A stretch of DNA of 64,000 bases from Alloyangia pacifica (GCF_003111685.1 NZ_CP022189.1:133501-197500); one strand, 5' to 3'. Shown: positions 8,724 to 17,915, counted from the first letter of the stretch. The notes: generated by a model not told the origin, from the letters alone. Program-made: numbers and translations.

Positions 8724-10007
8724 TTAGCTGTTCATCGAGTCGAAGAACTCGCCGTTGGTCTTCGTCTGCTTGAGCTTGGAGAGCAGGAATTCGACGGCGT
8801 CGGTCGTCCCCATCGGGTTGAGGATCCGGCGCAGCACGAAGGTCTTCTGCAGGTCGACCTTGTCTGTGAGCAGGTCCTCTTTCCGGGTGCCCGACTTGAG
8901 AATGTCGATCGCCGGGAAGACGCGTTTGTCGGCGACCTTGCGGTCGAGCACGATCTCCGAGTTGCCGGTGCCCTTGAACTCTTCGAAGATCACCTCGTCC
9001 ATGCGCGAGCCGGTGTCGATCAGCGCGGTCGCGATGATGGTGAGCGAGCCACCCTCTTCGATGTTCCGCGCGGCACCAAAGAAACGCTTCGGACGCTGCA
9101 GCGCGTTCGCATCGACACCGCCGGTCAGGACTTTGCCCGACGACGGCACGACGGTGTTGAACGCCCTACCAAGTCTTGTGATCGAGTCGAGAAGAATCAC
9201 AACATCTCGTTTATGTTCGACGAGTCGCTTGGCTTTCTCGATAACCATCTCCGAGACGGCCACGTGACGGGTCGCCGGTTCGTCGAAGGTCGAGGAGACG
9301 ACCTCGCCTTTCACCGAGCGCTGCATGTCGGTGACTTCCTCGGGGCGTTCGTCGATCAGCAGAACGATCAGATAGCACTCGGGGTGGTTCTTCTCGATCG
9401 AGTTGGCGATGTTCTGCAGCAGCACCGTCTTACCGGTCCGCGGCGGCGCCACGATGAGCGAACGCTGACCCTTGCCGATGGGCGCGACCAGATCGATGAT
9501 CCGGGCCGACTTGTCCTTGATCGTCGGATCCTCGACTTCCATTTTCAGGCGCTCGTCGGGATAGAGCGGCGTCAGGTTGTCGAAGGCGATCTTGTGACGG
9601 GCGCGGTCCGGATCCTCGAAGTTGATCGCCGAGACGTCGACCAGCGCGAAGTAGCGCTCTTCGTTGTCGGGCGCACGGATCTCGCCTTCGATGGTGTCGC
9701 CGGTGCGCAGCGAGTATTTCCGGATCATGTCTGGCGAGACATAGATGTCATCGGGGCCCGGCAGGTAGTTCGCCTCGGGCGAACGCAGGAAGCCGAAGCC
9801 ATCCTGCAGCACTTCGAGAACGCCATCTCCGAAGATGGTCCAGCCTTCGTCTGCGCGCTCGCGCAGGATCTGGAACATCATCTCGCCCTTGCGCATCGTC
9901 GATGCGTTTTCGATCTCGAGCTCCTCGGCCATCGCCAGGAGATCCTTCGGGCTCTGCGCCTTGAGATCGGACAGGTTCAGACGCTCGACGATATCGGCAT
10001 CAGTCAT
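8724..10007 (-). CDS. rho: Transcription termination factor Rho
   Basis: A hexameric RNA helicase that terminates transcription. It is 427 residues. The N-terminal Rho domain ([20 protein letters not shown]) is followed by the cold-shock RNA-binding domain ([20 protein letters not shown]). The ATPase core has Walker [16 protein letters not shown] and Walker B-type [17 protein letters not shown] chose the ATG at 10007 because GGAGGAATT precedes it. A longer frame to 10076 has no good site and no family similarity. First gene of the block leading to parB. Confidence 0.97.
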   Translation of the reverse strand: MTDADIVERLNLSDLKAQSPKDLLAMAEELEIENASTMRKGEMMFQILRERADEGWTIFGDGVLEVLQDGFGFLRSPEANYLPGPDDIYVSPDMIRKYSLRTGDTIEGEIRAPDNEERYFALVDVSAINFEDPDRARHKIAFDNLTPLYPDERLKMEVEDPTIKDKSARIIDLVAPIGKGQRSLIVAPPRTGKTVLLQNIANSIEKNHPECYLIVLLIDERPEEVTDMQRSVKGEVVSSTFDEPATRHVAVSEMVIEKAKRLVEHKRDVVILLDSITRLGRAFNTVVPSSGKVLTGGVDANALQRPKRFFGAARNIEEGGSLTIIATALIDTGSRMDEVIFEEFKGTGNSEIVLDRKVADKRVFPAIDILKSGTRKEDLLTDKVDLQKTFVLRRILNPMGTTDAVEFLLSKLKQTKTNGEFFDSMNS

Positions 10008-10096
10008 GAATTCCTCCGGGCCGCGATCGGCCGTCGTTTCGCAGCTATCTGCGTGTGTCTTTTGGGAAGGTCCCACCAGAACAGGTGTTGAGAAGA

Positions 10097-10125
10097 TGCC
10101 TATCCCCTCCCCCGGTCGAAGTCAA
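10097..10125 (-). promoter_or_regulatory. Candidate rho promoter
   Basis: On the minus strand, TTGACT (10125-10120) is followed after 17 bp by TAGGCA (10102-10097). The -35 is good and the -10 weak. It would place transcription start about 80 bp upstream of the rho ATG. Confidence 0.45.
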
Positions 10126-10149
10126 TTCCCGGAGCGGTTCGGTGCCAGC

Positions 10150-10470
10150 CCGCCTAGATTTCAAAAAATTAAATAAAGAAAAGAAGAGATGATTTTGATT
10201 ATAGGTAACCCGACTCCGGTGGATCAAATGTTTCACGGAGCTCTGTCCACGGCGGATCCTTCTGTGGATAGATCTGCGGAGATCTGTCGGATCTGCTTTG
10301 GGTGAAACTATGTTTGGATCATATAAATAAGCCCTTATAACGCGTGATACCCCATTGTGGACAGATCTTGGAGAGATCCGGTCGGATCCGGTTCTCCACA
10401 GCGCGGAGTTATCCAAGCCCACAGACTCAGGAATCACCGCGACTCGACGTGAGCCTGAAGAGATCTCCCC
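10150..10470. other. Putative chromosomal replication origin (oriC)
   Basis: Most of the 539-bp rho-maf gap has no gene. It begins with an AT-rich stretch at 10156-10206, a candidate unwinding element. DnaA-box-like 9-mers follow: CTGTCCACG at 10243, CTATCCACA (reverse) at 10263-10271, CTGTCCACA (reverse) at 10356-10364, TTCTCCACA at 10392 and TTATCCAAG at 10409. There are GANTC sites at 10212, 10424, 10431 and 10441. Ten GATC sites occur between 10222 and 10465. A half parS (TGTTTCACG) is at 10229. The nearby parAB, parS and rho/maf context fits an alphaproteobacterial origin. No box is a perfect TTATCCACA, so this remains a prediction. Confidence 0.65.
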
Positions 10471-10546
10471 AGCCTTGAAACCGGGGGCGATTTTCCCCAG
10501 AAGCTTCCCCTGACAAAGGCCCAAGTCTGCGAACAGGTTTATCCCC

Positions 10547-11146
10547 ATGAGTCTTCCGCTCGTCCTCGCCTCCGGCTCCCAGATCCGCGCCGAAATGCTG
10601 CGCTCCGCCGGCGTTCCTTTCGGAATCGAAGTGGCGCGCGTCGATGAATCCTCGATTCGCGATTCGCTTCTGGCGGAGGGCGCCGCGCCGCGCGACGTGG
10701 CGGACGCGCTGGCCGAGTATAAGGCGCGCAAGGTGTCGGCCCGCGTCCCCGGCGCGCTGGTGCTTGGCTGCGACCAGGTGCTGAGCTGCAACGGCAAGCT
10801 CTATTCCAAGCCCGAAAGCCCCGAAGAGGCCCGTGCCCAGCTCCTGGAGCTTCGCGACCAGCGGCTGCAGCTTCTGTCGGCGGCGGTCATCTACGAGGCT
10901 GGCGAGCCGGTCTGGCGCCACGTCGGCGTTGCACGTCTCAAGATGCGGGCTTTCTCGGAAGCCTATCTTGATGACTATATAGAGAGAAACTGGGAGAGCC
11001 TGCGCACGTCCGTGGGTGGTTTCAAGCTGGAGGAGGAAGGCGTGCGACTGTTTGCGAGTATCGAGGGAAGCCATTTCACCATTCTGGGGCTGCCGCTGCT
11101 GGAGCTTCTGGGCTTTCTGGAAGTGCGCGGGGTGATTGCCGGATGA
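10547..11146 (+). CDS. maf: Maf family nucleotide pyrophosphatase
   Basis: Maf proteins hydrolyse non-canonical or modified NTPs and are linked to septum formation. It is 199 residues, the usual size. The N-terminal signature LVLASGSQIRAEML is visible, then ALAEYKARKVSARVPGALVL and GCDQVLSCNGKLYSKP with the conserved DQ. The C-terminal half has NWESLRTSVGGFKLEEEG. It overlaps aroE by 4 bp and begins a maf-aroE-coaE-dnaQ series of overlapping genes running away from the putative origin. Confidence 0.94.
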   Translation: MSLPLVLASGSQIRAEMLRSAGVPFGIEVARVDESSIRDSLLAEGAAPRDVADALAEYKARKVSARVPGALVLGCDQVLSCNGKLYSKPESPEEARAQLLELRDQRLQLLSAAVIYEAGEPVWRHVGVARLKMRAFSEAYLDDYIERNWESLRTSVGGFKLEEEGVRLFASIEGSHFTILGLPLLELLGFLEVRGVIAG

Positions 11147-11973
11147 GCGGCGAGCGGATCCCTCTTGCGGGTGTCATTGGCTCACCCATCGCGCATTCCC
11201 GTTCTCCTCGGCTGCACGGGCACTGGCTGAAAAGCTACGGGCTTTCCGGGCACTACATCCCGATGGACGTGCCGGCAGCGAAGCTGGAAGAAACGCTGCG
11301 CCTGCTGCCCGAGATCGGCTTTGTGGGTGTGAACATCACCATTCCGCACAAGGAGCGGGTGATGGAGATCGCCGACATGGTCTCGGACCGGGCGACGCTT
11401 ATCGGTGCGGCGAACACGCTGACCTTTCGCGAGGGCGGCAAGATCTACGCCGACAACACCGATGGCTACGGCTTTCTCGAGAACCTCAAGCAGGGCGCGC
11501 CCGACTGGCGCGCCACTGCCGGCCCGGCGGTGGTGCTGGGCGCAGGCGGTGCCTCGCGCGCGGTGATCACCGCGCTGCTCGAGGCCGGGGTGCCGGAAAT
11601 CTATCTCAGCAACCGTACGCGGCTGCGCGCCGAGAAGCTGCGCGAGGACTTTGGTCAGCGCATCCATGTCATCGACTGGGTGCATGCGGGCAACGTGCTG
11701 GAAGAGGCGAACACGGTGGTCAATACCAGCTCGCTCGGCATGGTCGGCAAGCCCGAGCTGCGGGTGCCTCTGGATGGGCTGCGGCCCGGCACGCTGGTGA
11801 CCGACATTGTCTACACGCCGCTGGAGACCCGCCTGCTGCGTATCGGCCGCGAGCTGGGCTGCACCTGCGTTGACGGCCTGGGCATGCTGCTGCACCAGGC
11901 GGTGCCGGGCTTCGAGCGCTGGTTCGGCACGCGCCCGGTGGTAGATCAGGCCACCCGCGACGCGGTGCTCTGA
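11143..11973 (+). CDS. aroE: Shikimate dehydrogenase (NADP+)
   Basis: Reduces 3-dehydroshikimate to shikimate in aromatic amino acid synthesis. It is 276 residues. The substrate-binding N-terminus has VIGSPIAHSRSPRLHGHWL and NITIPHKERVME (with the catalytic lysine). TLIGAANTLTF and YADNTDGYGFLENL follow. The NADP fold is VVLGAGGASRAVI near residues 128-140, and the C-terminus has GLGMLLHQAVPGFERWFG. It overlaps maf (4 bp) and coaE (1 bp). Confidence 0.97.
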   Translation: MSGERIPLAGVIGSPIAHSRSPRLHGHWLKSYGLSGHYIPMDVPAAKLEETLRLLPEIGFVGVNITIPHKERVMEIADMVSDRATLIGAANTLTFREGGKIYADNTDGYGFLENLKQGAPDWRATAGPAVVLGAGGASRAVITALLEAGVPEIYLSNRTRLRAEKLREDFGQRIHVIDWVHAGNVLEEANTVVNTSSLGMVGKPELRVPLDGLRPGTLVTDIVYTPLETRLLRIGRELGCTCVDGLGMLLHQAVPGFERWFGTRPVVDQATRDAVL

Positions 11974-12563
11974 TGCGGTTCAGGCTCGGTCTCACCGGAT
12001 CCATCGGCATGGGGAAGTCGCAGACCGCAGGCTTCTTTGCCGAGGCGGGCTGTCCGGTCTGGGACGCCGATGCGGCGGTCCACAGGCTCTATGCTGCGGG
12101 CGGTGCGGCGGTCGCTGCCATCGGTGCGGCCTTCCCGCAGGCCATCGTCGATGGCGCGGTTTCACGTGAGGCCCTGCGCGAGGTCATTGCGGCGGATAGC
12201 ACGGCGCTGAAGCTCCTCGAGTCCATCGTGCACCCGCTTGTGCGAGCCGATCGCGCAGAGTTCGACAGGACCCATCCCGAGGCCATCGGCGTCTTCGACA
12301 TCCCCCTGCTCTACGAGACCGGATCCGAAACCGAGTTCGACGCGGTGGCCTGTGTCACCATTCCCGAAGACATCCAGCGCGACCGGGTGCTGGCGCGAGG
12401 CACGATGAGCGCGGAAGATCTCGATCGCATCCTCGCCCGCCAGATGCCCAATGCCGAGAAATGCGCCCGCGCGGATTTTGTCATCACAACGGACACGCTG
12501 GACCATGCCCGCGCGCAGGTTCAGGCTGTTCTGAAAGAAATCGAAAGGCGGCTCGATGCGTGA
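11973..12563 (+). CDS. coaE: Dephospho-CoA kinase
   Basis: Final step of coenzyme A synthesis, phosphorylating the ribose 3'-OH of dephospho-CoA. It is 196 residues. The P-loop [14 protein letters not shown] is near residues 9-22, followed by [22 protein letters not shown] and [32 protein letters not shown] is also family-typical. A partial parS-like sequence (TTTCACGTGA, about 12158-12173) lies inside the gene but matches only 12 of 16 positions. Confidence 0.97.
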   Translation: MRFRLGLTGSIGMGKSQTAGFFAEAGCPVWDADAAVHRLYAAGGAAVAAIGAAFPQAIVDGAVSREALREVIAADSTALKLLESIVHPLVRADRAEFDRTHPEAIGVFDIPLLYETGSETEFDAVACVTIPEDIQRDRVLARGTMSAEDLDRILARQMPNAEKCARADFVITTDTLDHARAQVQAVLKEIERRLDA

Positions 12564-13248
12564 GATCGTTCTCGACACCGAAACCACCGGCTTCGAGCCG
12601 GAACAGGGCGACCGCATCGTCGAGATCGGCGCGGTCGAGCTCTACAACCACGTGCCGACCGGCAAGGTCTATCACCAGTACATCAACCCCGAGCGCGCGA
12701 TGCCGCAGGAGGCTTTCGAGGTGCACGGGCTGGGCGACGACTTCCTGCGCGACAAGCCGGTTTTCGCCAAGATCGTCGACGAGTTCATCGCCTTTCTCGG
12801 TACGGACGCCAAGCTGGTGATCCACAACGCCAGCTTCGACGTGAAATTTCTCAACGCAGAGTTGAAATGGGCGAACCGTCCGCAACTTTCAAAAGATTGC
12901 GCCATCGACACGCTGATGATCGCGCGTAAGAAGTTCCCCGGCTCGCCCGCGTCACTGGACGCGCTCTGCCGCCGTTTCGGCATCGACAACTCCAGCCGGA
13001 CGCTGCACGGGGCACTGCTCGACAGCGAGATCCTTGCGGAAGTCTATCTGGAACTGATCGGCGGCAAGCAACCGGACCTGGTGCTGGCGCCTGTCTCCTC
13101 GGGCCGCAACAGCGCGGGAGGCGAAGAGGAATGGCGACCGTCCCGGCGGCCCGTGGCCCTGCCTTCGCGCATCACCGAAGAAGAAAAGGCGGCTCACGCC
13201 GCCTTTGTCGAGAAACTCGGAGAGAAGGCGCTCTGGTCGCGGGGCTGA
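12556..13248 (+). CDS. dnaQ: DNA polymerase III epsilon subunit (proofreading exonuclease)
   Basis: The 3'-5' proofreading exonuclease of the replicase. It is 230 residues. DEDDh motifs are visible: Exo [21 protein letters not shown] at residues 6-25, Exo [17 protein letters not shown] near 94-108 and Exo [20 protein letters not shown] near 154-170. The tail after residue 180 is probably the flexible part that meets the alpha subunit. The start lies inside the end of coaE. Confidence 0.95.
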   Translation: MREIVLDTETTGFEPEQGDRIVEIGAVELYNHVPTGKVYHQYINPERAMPQEAFEVHGLGDDFLRDKPVFAKIVDEFIAFLGTDAKLVIHNASFDVKFLNAELKWANRPQLSKDCAIDTLMIARKKFPGSPASLDALCRRFGIDNSSRTLHGALLDSEILAEVYLELIGGKQPDLVLAPVSSGRNSAGGEEEWRPSRRPVALPSRITEEEKAAHAAFVEKLGEKALWSRG

Positions 13249-13270
13249 AGCCCCGCCACCTCGCAAGCGC

Positions 13271-13789
13271 TCAGGCGTCGAGCTTGCGCTCTTCGCCGGC
13301 CGCGGCAGTTGCCTGCTGACGGCGCGCGATCTCGTTGCGGTACAGCGCGACGAAGTCGATCGTCTCGAGGTTCAGCGGCGGGAAGCCACCGTCGCGGGTC
13401 ACATCCGACACGATGCGGCGCACGAAGGGGAAGAGCATGCGCGGGCATTCGATCAGCAGGAACGGGTGCAACTGCTCTTGCGGGACGCCTTCGATGTTGA
13501 ACACGCCGGCGTAGTCAAGCTCGAGGATGAACAGCATGTCGCCGGTCGCCTTCGACTTGGACTCGACCTTCAGCTTCAGGACGACTTCGTACTGGTTGTC
13601 GGCCGACCGCTTCTTGGCATCGAGGTTCACCTGCACCTGAACGTCGGGCTGGACCTCACCGGTCACGCCCTTCTGCGCGAGGATGTTCTCGAAGCTCATG
13701 TCGCGCACGAACTGCGCGAGCACGTTCATCTTCACCGCTGCCGGGGACTGCTGCGCGTCTGCCGCGCCGTTTTCGCTGATTTCAGCCAT
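13271..13789 (-). CDS. secB: Protein-export chaperone SecB
   Basis: A tetrameric cytosolic chaperone that holds preproteins unfolded for SecA. It is 172 residues. Family blocks are visible: LAQFVRDMSFENILA near residues 25-39, VQVQVNLDAKKR, GDMLFILELDYAGVFNIEGV and LLIECPRMLFPFVRRIVSDV. It converges on dnaQ; a short GC hairpin (about 13240-13257) between them has no clear T-run. It follows fxsA by about 50 bp. Confidence 0.97.
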   Translation of the reverse strand: MAEISENGAADAQQSPAAVKMNVLAQFVRDMSFENILAQKGVTGEVQPDVQVQVNLDAKKRSADNQYEVVLKLKVESKSKATGDMLFILELDYAGVFNIEGVPQEQLHPFLLIECPRMLFPFVRRIVSDVTRDGGFPPLNLETIDFVALYRNEIARRQQATAAAGEERKLDA

Positions 13790-13840
13790 GGAAAGCTCCT
13801 GTTGGATTTTGTTTCCGAATAGCAGCCCCGGGGAAACGGC

Positions 13841-14353
13841 TCAATGCTTAGTCCAACCTGACCCTGGGTGATTGGGGCGCTTGGAGCCGGGAATCTCGGT
13901 AAATTCCCCCTCGATCACGTCATCTTGTGTCTGCGGGCCGGGGCGATAGGGCTCGGTTTGCGGGCGCGGGCCGCTCTGGGGATGCCCGCCCATCTCGAAA
14001 CGCTGCACCTTGATGCGGGTCGAGATGAAACGCATCACCGCGTCCCGCACCGCGGGGATCAGCAGCGCGAAACCGCAGGCGTCGGTGAAGAAGCCGGGCG
14101 TGAGCAGCAGCGCGCCGGAAAACAGGATCATCGCGCCATGCGCCAGCGGCCGGGTCGGATCCTGAAGCCGCGAGAAAGAGCTCTGCAGATCCGACAGCGC
14201 CCGAAGACCCTCGCGCCGCACCAGAGCAGTGCCGAGGATGGCGGTCACCACCACGATCAGCAGCGTCGGCCACAGACCGATCAGCCCTCCGACCTGGATG
14301 AACAGCGTGATCTCGATGAGCGGCACCGCGACGAATGCCAGAAATAGCCACAT
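13841..14353 (-). CDS. fxsA: FxsA family membrane protein
   Basis: A small inner-membrane protein of 170 residues. In E. coli, overproduced FxsA relieves F exclusion of phage T7, but its normal role is unknown. The N-terminus has two hydrophobic helices (FLAFVAVPLIEITLFIQVGG and LLIVVVTAILGTALVRREG), then the family segment PLAHGAMILFSGALLLTPGF with a third helix and LIPAVRDAVMRF. The last 50 residues are hydrophilic and proline-rich. Upstream of secB and divergent from timA. Confidence 0.9.
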   Translation of the reverse strand: MWLFLAFVAVPLIEITLFIQVGGLIGLWPTLLIVVVTAILGTALVRREGLRALSDLQSSFSRLQDPTRPLAHGAMILFSGALLLTPGFFTDACGFALLIPAVRDAVMRFISTRIKVQRFEMGGHPQSGPRPQTEPYRPGPQTQDDVIEGEFTEIPGSKRPNHPGSGWTKH

Positions 14354-14458
14354 GGCCTCACTCCTTTTCCGTGGGTGCGCACTGGTAGACTTGGCGCTGC
14401 CCAGTGCCTACATAGGAATGCAACACCAGATTTTCCATGTTTTGCCCAAGAGGTGCCG

Positions 14459-15118
14459 ATGAATATGCCGATCGTCCAGCTGCTGGTACTTGCCGCGATC
14501 GCGATCTTTCTGATCCTGCGTCTGCGGAGCGTGCTGGGCACACGCGACGGGTTCGAGAAGCCGCCCGTGCAGGCACCGTCCCGCCGTGACGACAGCCGTC
14601 GCGACTTCGAGGTGATCGAGGGCGGGCCTGACCACGACATCATCGACCATGCCCCCGAGGGCAGCCCCTCGGCCAAGGCGCTGGCCAAGATGAAGGCGGT
14701 CGACCCGAGCTTCAATGTGGGCGAGTTCCTCGGTGGCGCGCGCGGTGCCTACGAGATGATCCTCATGGGATTCGAGCGCGGAGACGTGGAAGAGCTCAAG
14801 CCCTTCCTCGCGGAGGATGTATATGAGAGCTTTGCCGAAGTGGTCGAAAACCGCCGCCAGCAAGGCCTGACCATCGAGGCCGAATTCGTCGGCGTGCGCG
14901 AGATGTCCCTTGTCGAGGCGACCTTTGACGAGGTCTCCAAGCTGGCCGAGATCACCGTGCGCTACACCGGCGAATTGACCTCGGTTGTGAAGGATGCCTC
15001 GGGCACCGTGATCGAGGGCAGCCCGACATCGGTAAAACGTCAGAAGGATGTCTGGACCTACGCCCGCAACATGGGTAGCGACGATCCCAACTGGCAGCTG
15101 GTCGCGACCGACGAATGA
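14459..15118 (+). CDS. timA: Tim44 domain protein (TimA-like)
   Basis: Member of the bacterial Tim44-like family, related to the mitochondrial import motor scaffold. It is 219 residues. A single N-terminal membrane helix (VQLLVLAAIAIFLILRL) is followed by a charged linker and a Tim44-type C-terminal domain (GAYEMILMGFERGDVEELKP, VWTYARNMGSDDPNWQLVAT). I chose the ATG at 14459; the frame extends upstream to 14375 without family-like sequence. It overlaps mltA by 4 bp, making timA-mltA-smr a likely operon. Confidence 0.9.
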   Translation: MNMPIVQLLVLAAIAIFLILRLRSVLGTRDGFEKPPVQAPSRRDDSRRDFEVIEGGPDHDIIDHAPEGSPSAKALAKMKAVDPSFNVGEFLGGARGAYEMILMGFERGDVEELKPFLAEDVYESFAEVVENRRQQGLTIEAEFVGVREMSLVEATFDEVSKLAEITVRYTGELTSVVKDASGTVIEGSPTSVKRQKDVWTYARNMGSDDPNWQLVATDE

Positions 15119-16182
15119 GGCGCGCGATCCGGGCGGCCGTGCTGACAGGAGCAATACTGGCAGGGACCATGGCCGCTGCGGAAAGCGACACCAACTACGA
15201 GATCCTGAGCTTCGGCGATCTCGACGGATGGGCGACGGATGATCATTCCGCCGCCCTTTCGGTTTTTCTGAACACCTGCGGCGATATGACCGACCCCGAC
15301 TGGCGGTCGCTCTGCGCACTGGCGCGGGATGCCGGGGAGGCCCGCGAGTTCTTCGAGCTGTTCTTCCGCCCGGTGATGATCACCGGCGCGCCGGAAGATG
15401 CCGAGGAAGGCACCGGCGGGCTCTTCACCGGTTATTTCGAGCCGGAGATAGACGGTTCCCTGCAGCGTGATCCGCTCCACACCCACCCGGTCTACCGCCT
15501 GCCGCCCGAAATCGCCGAGACCGAAGGTCCGTGGCTGACCCGGCGCGATATTCTCACCGGCGACGTCCTGCAGGGCCGCGGGCTCGAGATCGCCTGGGTC
15601 GCCGACCCCGTCGAGCTTTTCTTCCTGCAGGTGCAGGGCTCGGGCCGCATCCGCCTGCCCGACGGGCAGCACCTCAGGGTCGGCTACGGCGGTGCCAATG
15701 GCCATCCCTACCGCTCGATCGGCAAGGAGCTGGTGGCGCGCGGCATTTTCAGCCTGCACGAGGTCTCGGCACAGGTCATCAAGTCCTGGGTGCGCGACAA
15801 TCCCGAGGACGGGGCCGAGCTGCTGATGCACAACCCCTCCTACGTCTTCTTCCGCGAGGTGAACGAGGTGCCCGCCGAGCTCGGCCCGCTTGGGGCGATG
15901 AACCGTTCGATCACGCCGCTGCGCTCGATCGCCGTGGATCCTGCCTACGTGCCTCTTGGCGCGCCGGTGTGGATCGAGAAAGCGGGCGCCGAGCCCCTGC
16001 ACCGACTGATGATCGCGCAGGACACCGGTTCCGCCATCAAGGGTCCGCAGCGCGCCGATGTCTTCATGGGCACCGGCGACGCGGCCGGGCGCAAGGCCGG
16101 CACGATGAAGGATCCGGGCCGTCTGGTGGTGCTCCTGCCGATCCAGCGCGCCTATGCGCTGTTGCCGGAGTCGGTGCTGTGA
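15115..16182 (+). CDS. mltA: Membrane-bound lytic murein transglycosylase A
   Basis: Cleaves the MurNAc-GlcNAc bond of peptidoglycan, leaving 1,6-anhydroMurNAc. It is 355 residues. There is an N-terminal signal peptide (AAVLTGAILAGTMAAAES). The MltA barrel domain has GLFTGYFEPEIDGSLQ and WVADPVELFFLQVQGSGRI. The 3D domain has AVDPAYVPLGAPVWIE and AQDTGSAIKGPQRADVFMG, containing the catalytic aspartate. No lipobox cysteine is evident near residue 20, so the mature form may be soluble. The stop overlaps the smr start. Confidence 0.95.
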   Translation: MRRAIRAAVLTGAILAGTMAAAESDTNYEILSFGDLDGWATDDHSAALSVFLNTCGDMTDPDWRSLCALARDAGEAREFFELFFRPVMITGAPEDAEEGTGGLFTGYFEPEIDGSLQRDPLHTHPVYRLPPEIAETEGPWLTRRDILTGDVLQGRGLEIAWVADPVELFFLQVQGSGRIRLPDGQHLRVGYGGANGHPYRSIGKELVARGIFSLHEVSAQVIKSWVRDNPEDGAELLMHNPSYVFFREVNEVPAELGPLGAMNRSITPLRSIAVDPAYVPLGAPVWIEKAGAEPLHRLMIAQDTGSAIKGPQRADVFMGTGDAAGRKAGTMKDPGRLVVLLPIQRAYALLPESVL

Positions 16183-16769
16183 GCCGCCGCAAGCTGCGTC
16201 CGGACGAGCTTGAGCTCTGGCAGCTTGTCGCGCGCAGCGCCGAGAAGCTGCCGGGCCGAAAGATGGCCCCCGAAACCCCTGCCCCCAAGCCTGCGAAGCT
16301 GCGCAAGCCGATAGTGCCCCGCGACCCGGTGCAGAATTTCGCGCTCGGGACCCGCGCGCCGACCCCGCAGGAGCGGCACGACTTCTTCGCCTCGACCTCG
16401 GACCGGCTGGCGCAGGACCCGGTGCGTATGGATGCCAAGGCCTTTGGTCGGCTCAAGCGCGGCAAGCTGCAGCCCGAGGCGCGGATCGACCTGCACGGCA
16501 TGACGCTGGACCAGGCGCACCGCGAGCTGGCGGGCTTCATCCTCGGCACGCAGATGCGCGGCTTCCGGCTGGTTCTGGTGATCACTGGCAAGGGTTTGCG
16601 CGAGGATCCGCACGACCCCATGCCGCGCCGGCGCGGCGTTCTTAAGACCCAGGTGCCGCAATGGCTGCGGATGCCGCCGCTCTCGGCCTGCGTGCTGCAG
16701 GTCTCGGAGGCGCATATCAAGCACGGCGGCGGCGGAGCCTATTACGTCTATCTCAAGAAACGGCGCTGA
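16179..16769 (+). CDS. Smr domain (MutS2-type) endonuclease-like protein
   Basis: A stand-alone Smr protein of 196 residues starting at a GTG that overlaps the mltA stop (GTGA). The N-terminus is a basic, proline-rich linker. The Smr domain has RIDLHGMTLDQAHRELAGFI (LDLHG motif) near residue 105 and VLVITGKGLRED (the TGxG motif), ending KHGGGGAYYVYLKKRR. Smr domains nick DNA or cut RNA. The target of this family is not established. Confidence 0.9.
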   Translation: MSRRKLRPDELELWQLVARSAEKLPGRKMAPETPAPKPAKLRKPIVPRDPVQNFALGTRAPTPQERHDFFASTSDRLAQDPVRMDAKAFGRLKRGKLQPEARIDLHGMTLDQAHRELAGFILGTQMRGFRLVLVITGKGLREDPHDPMPRRRGVLKTQVPQWLRMPPLSACVLQVSEAHIKHGGGGAYYVYLKKRR

Positions 16770-16773
16770 CGCG

Positions 16774-17289
16774 TCAGCCGACGATCATCTCGCCATGCTC
16801 GGCGAGATAGATGCGCAGCCAGGGGGTGAAGGCCTCGGGCTGCGCAGCGATGCGCTCGCGCACCTCGGACAGTGTGAGCCATTCGGTGTCCATGACCTCG
16901 GCGGGGTTCGGTGCGGGCTCGACCCCTGGCCCGGCCTCGGCGACAAAGATATCGACAAGCTCGTGCTCGGTCATGCCACCGCCGACCTCGGCCCGGTATT
17001 CTACCTGTCCGCGGTACTGCGGATCGAGCCCCCGCAGCGCCAGTTCCTCGTCGAGACGCCGAAGCGCGCAGTCGCGCGGGCTTTCGTCCCAATGCGGATG
17101 GGTGCAGCAGGTGTTCGCCCAGAGGCCCGGCGTGTGGTATTTCTCCAGCGCCCGGCGCTGCAGCAGCGTCCGTCCCTCGCGCATGACAAAGACCGAGACC
17201 GCCTTGTGGCGCAGCCCCTTGAGGTGCACTTCGAGCTTGTCCACCGGAACGAGGGTGTCCTCCACCCACGCGGGAATGTCCTGGGCCAT
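16774..17289 (-). CDS. idi: Isopentenyl-diphosphate delta-isomerase, type 1
   Basis: Interconverts IPP and DMAPP for isoprenoid synthesis. It is 171 residues with the Nudix-like fold. Active-site segments are visible: LWANTCCTHPHWDESPRDC (catalytic cysteine) near residues 56-75, RRLDEELALRG, and VGGGMTEHELVDIFVAE (catalytic glutamate) near 105-121. It converges on smr and is divergent from the cytochrome c gene. Confidence 0.95.
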   Translation of the reverse strand: MAQDIPAWVEDTLVPVDKLEVHLKGLRHKAVSVFVMREGRTLLQRRALEKYHTPGLWANTCCTHPHWDESPRDCALRRLDEELALRGLDPQYRGQVEYRAEVGGGMTEHELVDIFVAEAGPGVEPAPNPAEVMDTEWLTLSEVRERIAAQPEAFTPWLRIYLAEHGEMIVG

Positions 17290-17438
17290 GCGGCGCCTCC
17301 TTCTGAAGCGTCTGTTTCACTGCTGCCCGCGACAAGGTCAAGTCGCGGCATTTTTCCCGCGTCGGGCATTCCGTCGCAGCGCATCGCGGGGCAGACTGCC
17401 CTAGAACCGTAACCGGAGACGCGAAACTGGAGAATGGT

Positions 17439-17852
17439 ATGTATAGCAAGATGATGCTGGGCATCACGGCCGCGTTCGTGGCGGGCTCCGCTCAGGCCGG
17501 GGACGCCGAGGCGGGCAAGAAGCTCTTCGAGCAGCGCTGCCGCGCCTGTCACGTGATCCAGGCAGACGACGGCACGCCGATCCAGAAAGGTGGCCGGACT
17601 GGGCCGAACCTTTACGGGGTGGTCGGCCGCGTCGCGGGCAGCGAGGACGGCTACCGCTACAAGGCCTCCATCGTCGAGGCCGGTCAGAAGGGCCTGGTCT
17701 GGGACGAGGCGAGCCTCGAGACCTACGTGCAGGATCCCTCGGGTTTCCTGCAGGAATATCTCGGCGACAGTTCCGCGCGCTCGGGCATGACCTTCAAGCT
17801 GAAGAAAGGCATGGAGGACGTCTACGCCTATCTCGCCTCGGTCACGGAGTGA
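17439..17852 (+). CDS. Class I cytochrome c (c2 type)
   Basis: A soluble periplasmic electron carrier of 137 residues. The signal peptide ends near SAQAGDAEAG. The heme-attachment motif CRACH is at about residues 33-37. RTGPNLYGVVGRVAG and YVQDPSGFLQEYLGD are typical of cytochrome c2, and the axial methionine is in ARSGMTFKLKK. It probably links the bc1 complex to oxidases. A strong terminator follows. It resembles Rhodobacter cytochrome c2 in layout, but I leave the symbol open. Confidence 0.9.
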   Translation: MYSKMMLGITAAFVAGSAQAGDAEAGKKLFEQRCRACHVIQADDGTPIQKGGRTGPNLYGVVGRVAGSEDGYRYKASIVEAGQKGLVWDEASLETYVQDPSGFLQEYLGDSSARSGMTFKLKKGMEDVYAYLASVTE

Positions 17853-17889
17853 GCCGGGCTCACCGACTGCAAACGGCTCTGAAACGGCA

Positions 17890-17915
17890 AAGGGCGCTCC
17901 TGCGGGAGCGCCCTT
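17890..17915 (+). terminator. Rho-independent terminator after the cytochrome c gene
   Basis: Perfect 11-bp stem (AAGGGCGCTCC / GGAGCGCCCTT) with a TGCG loop, followed by CTCGTTTTC. It separates the cytochrome gene from the convergent exporter gene. Confidence 0.85.

Noticed and set aside
12158..12173. Possible third parS inside coaE
   Set aside because: Only the core TTTCACGTGA is kept (12 of 16 positions). Too weak to call.
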